A DNA stretch of 64,000 nt from Phorcus lineatus (lineage: Eukaryota > Mollusca > Gastropoda > Trochida > Trochidae): the NCBI GenBank assembly GCA_921293015.1, contig OV121081.1, positions 66,171,022 to 66,235,021 on the forward strand, in the 5' to 3' direction. Position 1 is the stretch's first letter. Every line of letters begins with the position of its first letter. The notes beneath the pieces were generated by a model, which was not told the DNA's origin, did not search any database, and saw only the letters and a list, made by a program, of their open reading frames with translations. Below, in pieces: positions 56,201-64,000 of this stretch. The position numbers were made by a program, and so were the translations under genes.

Positions 56201-59200
56201 TTTTAGTTTTACACCATTTTGTCACACCAATCTTCACATGATGTGGTCAACTTATTTTGACAATTTTTATATTATAAGATAGAGAGAAAGATTGTCTTTC
56301 ATTCCATGTAAAATTTGTACATGCGCAAAAATAAATAAAGACACAGCAAGCGCCGCACAAAAAGCTAATTTCTCTATTCAAATCATGTAAACTGAACGGC
56401 GATTTTGACATGTGCCTTTATTTCGTTTATATCTTCTCAACAGCTAGGCGTATTTTGAAATTGATTACCTCGTGATAAAGAGGAAATAATTGTCTTCGAT
56501 TTGATGTAAAAAAGTTATATGCAGTATATAAAATAAAGATACAGCAAGTGCCGCAAAATTGAGACTTTTCTTTATTCTTTGTGTTTTTACCATTTTCTCG
56601 CACTTTATATCACATAAAGTTCTCGGGACATTTTGAAATTTCATATATCAAAATATAGAGAAAAGGATGATCTTTATTTCCATATAATATTTGTATGTAA
56701 ACGAAAATCAGTAAATACCCGACGAGCATTGCGCAAACAGGCAATTTCTCTATTCATATCTTGTTAACCGAGAAGCGATTTTTTTCAACTGCTTTTTACA
56801 CTTCCTATCCATTTAACGGCAGAGCGCATTATCAACATTTTTATATCACAATAAAGAGAAAAGGATCGTCTTCAATTCTATGTAAAATTTGCAAATTACA
56901 ATGAAACAATAAAGGAGCGGTAAGTGATGTCGCAATCATCAAAATCTGTTTTCAAATACCTGAGGGTACAATCTTTGCAAACTATATATATTCCAAACCA
57001 AGCGGTACATATTGATCATTTTCATATCAACGTAAAGAGGAAATAAATACCTTCATTTTCATGTGTAATTTGCCCATATTTGCATCAAAATAAAACGTGT
57101 GGAAATTATGCGACAAATGTCGCGGTAAGGCGATTATCAAAGACTTTATTCACTAGCTATATACCCACGTTACGTTGGTAATAACTTCTAATTACAGTGC
57201 AAAAGATTGTTATGATTTATTTTTTCGTAAAGAAGAATAAATTGCCTTCAATTCCATATATAATTTGCATGTATACAAAGCGAATAACTTGAATTATAAA
57301 ATTGGAAATAAAGACAATTTCTGTTAAGTGTGAGTGTATTTTTCAGCGGGGATACCCCGCCTGCACGCGCTGAGCGCGTGCGTTTGCCCGGGGCTACTAG
57401 CTTAGTAATATTACTGTGGGGGTCAGAACGTTATCGGGATTTATCACTACCATGCTTTCGTTATTTATATCTTTCGTTTAGGATGGCGTATCGTAATAAA
57501 ATTTATCGTGAAATATAGAGCAAGAAATTAGCTTCAATTCCGTATATAATTTGCATGTGTGCACTCAGTGATTAAATGATTTTATAATGTTTGAAATGAA
57601 GACAATTTTTAAAATTTAGTAAAATTCGTTCCAGACATATTATAAAAATAATTTTTATATCGATGTGAAAAGGAACAATTCATCTTTAGTTTCGTTTTGA
57701 TTTCGCGCATGCGCTCTTGGAATTTATTGAGTTATGGCGCCCGAATTGAAAACAAGTTTACTTCGGTTGTAGAAACCGTTCCAGGGGTGATAGAAATTTC
57801 ATTCAAAGTGTCAAGTAAGTATCATCCATTTATAACACGGGATTCGCCGACTAGCTTTGTATAAAACGACGATAACGTCCGTATTCCGCCATGTAAACAC
57901 GCCATATGTTGTTAAAACGGTCGCATCTGGCGGCGCTGGAAAATTCGGCCACAGGGGCTAATTGCGTTATTACCGTAGCGAGGCGAGTGCTGGAAAATTC
58001 AGCCACGGGGGCAAAACTGGTCAAAATAATATTCAGCAACGGAAGGGTTAATAAGAAACTTAGTTTTTAATACTTTATACCAAACTCAGGATGGCCATTG
58101 GTTAAAGCTAGCCAACAAATATTATGAGACCTGGAGGGTTTAGTGGGATGAGTAACAAGAATGAATAATTAGAAGCATTCATGAATATATGTCATTACCA
58201 TGAAGACATTGATGATTTTTAAGTAAGCTCTATGAGAAATAAAAGTATTTCATAAAAAGGGTAGCATTTTAAAGAAGTGTTTTAAGATAGATAGAATTTC
58301 ATAAAAATGGATAGCATTTTATAGAAGTTGATAGAATTACATATGCATGCCATTAAAAGCATAATTAATTTGAAAAGTTTTATTCCAGAGACAGAGTTTG
58401 ATAAGAAGGTAACCTTTTGCCCTGCGACCACGATGTCCCCTCTCCAGGTCTCGACCCCGCTCATAGCCACGGTCCAGACCCCGATCTCTGCTCCGGTCAC
58501 CTCTACTACGATCTCTCGACATCGACCTGTGATGACAAAGATAGGCTCAAGTAATTCTTATGGCATTCATGGCAAAATCAGAAAATCCATTCTTTGCGCT
58601 AAGCAGTTGGATGGCATTGCTGTAGTGTTATATATCATATTTCTGAAAGTACTGTTCATACATGTATATCTCTTTGATCTTATCATCATACAATTTTTAC
58701 TAGGCCTATATGAACCAGTTTTTACATTCTATTAGCCAAGTATATTCAATACAACACTTGTTATTGGTTATTGGGCTAGTACAAATTACTATGTCATATT
58801 ACTGTATTTTTCTTTTGTTAACAAAACAATGTTACAATCTGTATTTATGTGTTAGGTGCAAGGATATTACCAAACCTAATAAAACTAGGAGACAGTTAAG
58901 AAAATTAACGATACCTTTCCATATCTCTCCTGGTGTAGTAAGCTTCACTGTCTGACATGGGAAGACGGCCACTGGAACCATGATGGCCCCCTCCCATCTT
59001 CATCTTCATCTTCATCATCCGAGCACGCTCCTCCAGGTCTTGGGTCACTGTACCCACAGACACATTATTTGTTAACATATAATAAGTGAGGTATCTTAAA
59101 GGTGTCCTTTGTACCCTCACTGACATTAAAAGTCGTGACGGTTTCCTCCATACATCTTCCAAAGGTACTAATACATACTGCAAGATGAGCAGAGTTTTAG

Positions 59201-60331
59201 TAGCATTTTTAGTCTCATGAGCATGGATATTGACTCATTATAGGTGTCAATCAACCCGATCGAAAACTTAGCAATCAATTGCTGGAAATGAAATATTCAA
59301 TAGATTGTTTTGTTGGACCTAGCAAGGACTATTGTCCACATGATTGAAGTGTCAAACTGAATATACATGTCACTGCATGTGAAATCTTTTCATAGAATGA
59401 CAAAAGCATAACAATGACCGGCCAACAATTCTATGATCTTGACACATAATTTGTATATCATCTATGTATTTTTTGGCCTAAAAGTCCCCTATGAAGTTTA
59501 TAGGACTCACCTCTGTCCCTGCTGGCCATCTGAGCCTCCAGAGGAATTGCCGGCAACTGACGTTTCTTGGGAGAGGGCGTACTCTGGGGGGTCCCCCCTG
59601 CCGACCGTGCCATCCCCCGGATACCATGTGCTTGTGACCTGTACACAATGTAATTTTATAATTATCTCTATGTACTCTATAGATTTGGAGACAAACCTAA
59701 GAATGGGAGAATGACCTTGAAACTAACTTAAGTTCTTGTGGGGAGAGAGATCTGGTGGCTAACCTCAGTATAGTTCTGGTAGGGAGAGAGATCTTGAGAC
59801 TAACTTTAATTCTTTTAAGAAGAGAGATATCTTTAGACTTACTTAAGTTCTTGTGGGGTAAGAGATCTTGAGACTAACCTTAGTTCTGGTGGGGAGAGAG
59901 ATCTTGAGAACTAACCTTAGTTCTGGTGGGGAGAGAGATCCGGAGACTAACCTTAGTTCTGGTGGGGAGAGAGATCTGGAGACTAACCTTAGTTCTGGTG
60001 GGGAGAGAGATCTGGAGACTAACCTTAGTTCTGTTGGGGAGAGAGATCTGGAGAACTAATCTTAGTTCTGGTGGGGAGAGAGATCTGGAGACTAACCTTA
60101 GTTCTGGTGGGGAGAGAGATCTGGAGACTAACCTTAGTTCTGGTGGGGAGAGAGATCTGGAGACTACTTCTGGCACTCTGTGAGGGGCAGGTGACCGAGA
60201 TCTGGATCGGGGACCATGGGTTACCTCCCTTGATGGTGAGCGAGATCTCTGCATTGCATGGTCTGGCACTTCCAAACTTCCGCTTGAAGTCAGATGCCTT
60301 CTCCGCGAGCTGATCTCGTCCCGCCCTACGA
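53006..60331 (-). CDS. RIMS: RIM (regulating synaptic membrane exocytosis) 3' half, ten exons, C2B domain
   Basis: Ten minus-strand exons with matching phases encode 549 residues of a RIM protein; the 5' part (zinc finger, PDZ, C2A) lies beyond the window. Order: RS/SP-rich linker (RSRSPSRE, SRSRSPAPHR), the SH3 ligand RQLPAIP that in this family binds RIM-BP, the TQDLEERAR segment, an Arg/Asp repeat region, the acidic VSD/SETSD stretch ending RSTQSERP, RKRRPSLGNKV, STDGSIGSISSD, then the C2B domain from about residue 382 (GEIQLGLYDRKGHLEVEVIR, APYVKVYLIEG, ARRTLDPLYQQQLVF, VWGDYGRMDKKVFMGVAQIL, VIGWYKLF) and a Ser-rich tail ending SRS. RIM organises active zones, tethering Ca2+ channels and vesicles. 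Its C2B does not bind Ca2+ in characterised members. Closest to the vertebrate RIM1/2 long forms. Confidence 0.96.
53392..53531 (-). CDS. RIMS: RIM exon i (C2B)
   Basis: 140 nt, between CTGTTTCAG and GTAAGTTC, phase 1 to 0. PYVKVYLIEGKTC, TLDPLYQQQLVF and YVGKILQ are the middle C2B strands. Confidence 0.96.
53984..54201 (-). CDS. RIMS: RIM exon h (C2B start)
   Basis: 218 nt, between TATCTTTCAG and GTGAGTGG. RLGPEGQFGDFVEGLGPSQL, then VGRQVLGSPCLGEIQLGL, are diagnostic of RIM just before and at the start of C2B. Confidence 0.97.
54538..54673 (-). CDS. RIMS: RIM exon g
   Basis: 136 nt, between GTTTTTCAG and GTAAGTAC. KKKKSSFQRSEEVG, then SKDSTDGSIGSISSD; vertebrate RIM has SRESTDGSINSYSSEG here. 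Confidence 0.94.
54915..55150 (-). CDS. RIMS: RIM exon f
   Basis: 236 nt, between CTGTTACAG and GTAATGGT. NDGSMSDSAV and RKRRPSLGNKVANLVG correspond to the vertebrate NDGSQSDTAV and KKRRSSLSAKVVAIV segments. Confidence 0.93.
55409..55538 (-). CDS. RIMS: RIM exon e
   Basis: 130 nt, between CTGTATCAG and GTCTGTAC. VSDDVASDVSETSDMSEVS, then STISVRSTQSERP, match the acidic SDVSDVS and SEQSERP segment of vertebrate RIM. Confidence 0.92.
56090..57600. repeat. Diverged tandem repeat of about 190 bp inside the TTAA element
   Basis: A core like AAAGAGAAAATTGTCTTC followed by AATTCCATGTAAAATTTGCA recurs near 56095, 56280, 56478, 56655, 56853, 57036, 57225 and 57514. Spacings are mostly 177-198 bp. 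Several copies are followed by GCAAGTGCCGCA-like words. Confidence 0.65.
57366..57388. repeat. GC-rich perfect hairpin
   Basis: GCACGCGCTGAGCGCGTGC is a 9-bp perfect stem, itself within CCCCG and CGGGG arms. It stands out in the AT-rich element and may be part of its internal structure. Confidence 0.6.
58414..58526 (-). CDS. RIMS: RIM exon d (Arg/Asp-rich)
   Basis: 113 nt, after TCATCACAG and before GTTACCTT, an unusual but GT-type donor. Encodes RSRDRGLDRGYERGRDLERG. Phase fits both neighbours (AG plus G, then G plus AG). Low complexity, so less certain than the others. Confidence 0.8.
58915..59047 (-). CDS. RIMS: RIM exon c
   Basis: 133 nt, between GTGGGTACAG and GTATCGTT. TQDLEERARMMKMKMKMG matches the vertebrate TQDLEDRLRQMKLKV segment; ends in YYTRRDMER. 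Confidence 0.93.
59511..59638 (-). CDS. RIMS: RIM exon b (RIM-BP ligand)
   Basis: 128 nt, between TTGTGTACAG and GTGAGTCC. Encodes TPSPKKRQLPAIPLEAQ. RQLPAIP fits the R-x-L-P-x-x-P SH3 ligand that recruits RIM-BP in this family. Confidence 0.92.
59692..60168 (-). repeat. 36-bp tandem repeat of the exon a end with its splice donor
   Basis: Minus-strand units read CTCTCCCCACCAGAACTAAG followed by GTTAGTCTCCAGAT. Exon-type ends fall at 60133, 60097, 60061, 60024, 59988, 59952, 59916 and 59879. Spacing is 36 bp except two steps of 37. Units decay toward exon b (59692-59870). Confidence 0.95.
60133..60331 (-). CDS. RIMS: RIM exon a (RS/SP-rich linker)
   Basis: 199 nt from acceptor TTGTTACTCAG to donor GTTAGTCT. 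Encodes RRRHLTSSGSLEVPD, RSRSPSREVTHGPRSRSRSP and SRSLSPPELR, matching the linker after C2A in vertebrate RIM. Ends phase 2, which fits exon b. The end is the first of a series of repeated donors; use of the donor at 60097 would add 12 residues in frame. Upstream exons are not in the window. Confidence 0.88.
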
Positions 60332-61325
60332 CTGAGTAACAATTATGATATAGAAATTAAGTTGTACACCTATGACATCTTAATATTCACTCACTCACTC
60401 ACAATATCTGCTGAGGATTTGATATAAACCATTCCTAAATGGCTCACTTTCAGGAATGAATATTATCGATAAACAGAATACAGGACTTGCAAGTAAGTGT
60501 ATGTAAAAGACAGGCATGCCAAGAATGATCTTACATTAGCAAAGATATTTTTTAAGTTGTAATATAAAGACATGAAAGTAAAGACAAAATTGTATTGAAG
60601 ATGTGGTTACTGTTTACATCCAAGCTGATGAATATAAAATTTTGAAAAGAACCTATAGCTAGGAAAATACTCTAACAATGGTTTTAGGAAAAATTCAACT
60701 TAATAATCTTATTTCAACTAAAGAACATGCATTCTAAACAAATGAAACTCCAATTTGATACAAATAGACTCTATCTACACAACAGCAACTGCACTTGAAG
60801 TATTTCCTGCAGCTAATACAATGGACACATTTAAACCACAACATCACCTGTGTCTGTAGGAGTTTGGTCTCATTAAAATACTAGCTTTCATCTTAGATCG
60901 CCTACAAATTTGGTTGTTGATTTTTATAAGTGCCAAATGTGGCAAATTTACCGAAAATAACTGATTACAGAAGTGAATACTAAAAGATTTGCTCATGTTG
61001 ATATTCTTTCAATATTAGGAAATAGTACTTCGTGAATTATCATTTCATGTTGTTTTACTCCTCTGACTGTTTACCCCTTAACCCAAGAAAATGCCCACTA
61101 AATCTCTAAAGGCTTCTCGAAAAATAAATGTTTCATAAACGATAAATATCAATAAAATGGCTACAAAGAGAGAAAAAATTGTTCATAAATTGAAGATAGT
61201 GAGTGCATGTATAGAATCATTAGTGGACTTGCAAAAGAAAACTAAATAGAGACTAACAAAGAATTTTACAAAGACTACAAACTAAATAACCTTGTGGGCA
61301 AACCAAAGTACAATTAACATTGTTA
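60332..61325. other. RIMS: RIM intron, nothing recognised
   Basis: AT-rich, no exon or element found. Confidence 0.5.
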
Positions 61326-61329
61326 AGTG

Positions 61330-61875
61330 GCAATTAAGTCATATAAGGGCAAGTACTTGTGAATGACAAAGTCATGTAAGGGCAAGTACTTGTGAATGAC
61401 AATGTCATATAAGGGCAAGTACTTGTGAATGACAATGTCATGTAAGGACAAGTACTTGTGAATGACAATGTCATGTAAGGGTAAGTAATTGTGAATGACA
61501 ATGTCATGTAAGGGCAAGTACTTGTGAATGACAATGTCACATAAGGATAAGTAGTTGTGAATGACAATGTCACATAAGGACAATAAACTTGTGAATGACA
61601 ATGTCATATAAGGGCAAGTACTTGTGAATGACAATGTCATGTAAGGGCAAGTAATTGTGAATGAAAATGTCATATAAGGGCAAGTACTTGTGAATGACAA
61701 TGTCATGTAAGGGCAAGTAATTGTGAATGACAATGTCATATAAGAGCAAGTAATTGTGAAATTACAATGTCCTATAAGGAAAGATATTTTCAAATGTCAA
61801 TGACGTATAAGGAAAAGTACTCATAAATGGCAATGTCCTACAAGAACAAGTACTTGTGAATGACAACGTCACAAA
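61330..61875. repeat. 33-bp minisatellite, about 16 units
   Basis: The unit contains GGCAAGTACTTGTGAATGAC and AATGTCATGTAA. The period is 33 bp, so an 11-residue repeat stays open on the minus strand; this is a by-product. Units at the 61745-61875 end are more diverged. Confidence 0.93.
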
Positions 61876-64000
61876 CAGAAGGACCTGTTTGATGGATAGA
61901 TGCATACAATAAACATGTTTACTAAAATAAAATATGTAATTATGTATGAAAATATCTGAAAGAATCAATAGCTATTAATAAAGTCTTGTTTGTGTGGCTA
62001 ATGCACAATAACCATGTGCTAAGTTTTTTACTATAAAGTTGTAAAGCGGTTGCATTGGTTGAAACAAATGTAGACGAATAGTAATGTAGGGTAGTGTAAG
62101 AAATAGGATGCACAAAAACTAAATGTGGAAATTGATCTTCCTTTATTCAAAATGTAGTTATATACATTCCAAATATTGAGTATCATCAGTTAATCACAGC
62201 AGATTGTCAGCACTTTACTCTACTCATTTTACAAGAACAGATCTTTTTGACCATCCTTTGAATGACAAAAATACTGAAAGCTTAACATGTATCTAAATTG
62301 TACTTTCAGAATATTAACACTTTCAAGGGAAGTCTGTTTATCTGTTTGTTCAGTAATCCTGTCTGCCTTGGTCTTGGCTTGGTCCATAGCTATCATAAAC
62401 TTGTCAATTAGTGTGAGTTAAAACACTGCACACTTTTCTTTGTATGCTTTTGACCTCAAATCAAATATTATATCAAGGAAATCATATATTACTGACAATA
62501 CAAATGATAAAAATACCAAATATCCCCCTCCCCACTTGCTAAAATATCAATGAAAAACCAAGACAACGACATTGTTTTTTTTATTAGTTTCCCTTTTTCG
62601 GAGGAATTCCAAATTCAATTAAGGCGAATTGTCCTATAAATGAACAGCAGTGCAATATTGAATGTGCGGCTCAATAAATAGACGTCAATGTACATGAACT
62701 AAGATTGTCTTCGACTGTGGTAGTCTGAGAGAGCAACAACAAGAGGACTGCCATGGAGGTCACTAAGAAGAGCATGCAAGATAGAGGGGTCTAATGCTTC
62801 TAGTCAGGCAAGCATGTCAAATACGAACAGTAGAATTATCCTTAACAAGGCACAAAGAAAATAGTTTCCATGGTAACTATAGTAGAATTTAAAACACCAT
62901 GCAAATTCTCAAAAGTATCTACCTTAAAAAAACTAATTAATGTCTTACATAAACTTCAAAAAGTATTATCTATAGCTAAGCTATGTAGCTTTTCTCTTTA
63001 TTGCTTATGTCTATTACCAGATATGTTCCTAAAACCACAGGCTGCTAACTAAAATTACAGAGATGGTTATGATAATGTTTCAACTGATGAAATAAGCAAG
63101 AGAGACAAGTTACAGATGGAGAAGCTGGACAGAAACACACTTACAGCATCAAAGTTTTACATACAACTGAGGAATAGTAACTGTTTTAACTTTTAATTTT
63201 CAATCTGATATAAAAACATTTAATATATATTGTTTTGAGTATGTCATTGTTTATAAGTTTAAACATTGTATAACATTGTTGTATTGTTTAGTGGGTCACA
63301 CTTACACTTGTTTTATAGTCTTAGCTGGCAGTGTCTAGAATCATCTATTCTAGACTGTTCTATCTATTTCATGATTGCTTGAGTTGGCTACTTCTGACTG
63401 GAGTTTGTCAAGGAACTTTAAAGAACATTCTGGAAGGTATCTAACCTATATATCTAATCTTGCTTCTTACAATCAACTTTGCGATCATCTGCCGTGCCAC
63501 TGTTTTTGGATACCTTTACAAGCCGGATTCATCTATCTCCTATCAAGACCCACTGACTGTTTTCTACATTCATCAACTGTGTGATTCATAAGGACTGGTA
63601 AATATATTCATTTAACTAATTAGTGTGACTCATTTGATATTGTATTATTATTTGTATTAGTTTGATATTGTAATCTTAAACACATTGTTTATTACTTCAT
63701 ATATTAAATTGTAATTAATATACAATTGTCTTGTTATATTTTGCTGGTTTGACTGGGGACATTTTACTATTCCAAATTATTTCGTAACAATATATATATA
63801 TATTGTAACTTTCCAATAGTGACCTAAAATGCAGCTGTTTTATTTATCTTGCATCTATACAAATATGATAACTGTGGTTTGATCAGCATTTAAATTGAAA
63901 CCATAAAATGATAGCTCAGTCTTGCAAGCAAAACACAATGTCTTTTATTTCAGAATGGAAATATTTGTGACTTTGCAACTTTAAACTCAGGTGGTCATCC
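61876..64000. other. RIMS: RIM intron to window end
   Basis: AT-rich. I found no C2A exon on the minus strand and no recognisable element apart from a (TA)n run at about 63789-63803. Confidence 0.45.

Larger units (their letters stand above)
55601..58047. mobile_element. piggyBac-like non-autonomous element, 2.45 kb, flanked by TTAA
   Basis: Ends read TTAA CCCTTAAGATGC and, inverted from the right, TTAA CCCTTCCGTTGC; TTAA lies at 55597-55600 and 58048-58051. TTAA duplication and CCCTT termini are piggyBac traits. No piggyBac transposase is recognised; the small minus-strand frame at 55703-55993 is unlike known families. The left end has the palindrome CCCGGAATATTCCGGG. The interior (56090-57600) is a diverged tandem repeat of about 190 bp. 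Lies in the RIM intron between exons d and e. Confidence 0.72.

Noticed and set aside
57330-57518. Plus-strand frame with TPPARAERVRLPG
   Set aside because: Lies over the GC-rich hairpin of the TTAA-flanked element; no family resemblance.
59868-60183. Plus-strand frames with GGERDLETNLSS repeats
   Set aside because: Antisense of the RIM donor array; the minus strand carries the conserved exon.
61323-61793. Minus-strand frame with an 11-residue repeat (MTLSFTSTCPY)
   Set aside because: Product of the 33-bp minisatellite inside a RIM intron.

Overview
The window is eukaryotic, AT-rich and intron-rich, with most of its length in introns, untranslated DNA and repeats. Two conserved animal genes lie tail to tail. 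The protein sequences and the repeat families suggest a lophotrochozoan, most likely a mollusc; this is an inference from recognised families, not a database match.

The plus strand from about 6.3 to 38.5 kb carries a KIAA0319-like gene. It was reconstructed as 24 coding exons whose phases all join, giving 1006 residues: a hydrophobic leader, a MANSC domain, an extra cysteine-rich EGF-like module, five PKD domains, a membrane-proximal domain, an EGF-like stalk, one transmembrane helix and a tail with a YSLL sorting motif. The minus strand from 60.3 down to 53.0 kb carries the 3' half of a RIM gene (active-zone scaffold): ten exons and 549 residues, including an SH3 ligand (RQLPAIP) and a complete C2B domain. 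The C2A, PDZ and zinc-finger exons must lie beyond base 64000. The 38.5-53.0 kb interval holds the long convergent 3' flanks of both genes.

Mobile DNA recognised: a Tc1-like transposon with identical terminal repeats (541-2051), inserted into a repeat whose second copy at 50.4 kb is the unoccupied site; a 5'-truncated LINE tail with a 12-bp target duplication (8489-9185); a Penelope-like remnant (about 16.83-17.40 kb); elements with CAGTG termini at 15568-15680 and 23884-24597; a TTAA-flanked piggyBac-like element of 2.45 kb in a RIM intron (55601-58047); three foldback palindromes; two tRNA-related SINE heads; and two modular dispersed repeats.

The most unusual feature is a set of nine minisatellites, six of which touch or lie within about 60 bp of an exon boundary of the two genes. 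Three carry splice signals in every unit. A 31-copy, 35-bp array repeats a potential 14-nt micro-exon whose inclusion would put TGA at the start of the next exon. A 65/66-bp array repeats a splice acceptor seven times. A 36-bp array repeats the end of a RIM exon with its donor, so alternative donors would add the same 12 residues. Whether any of this is used in RNA cannot be seen from the DNA.
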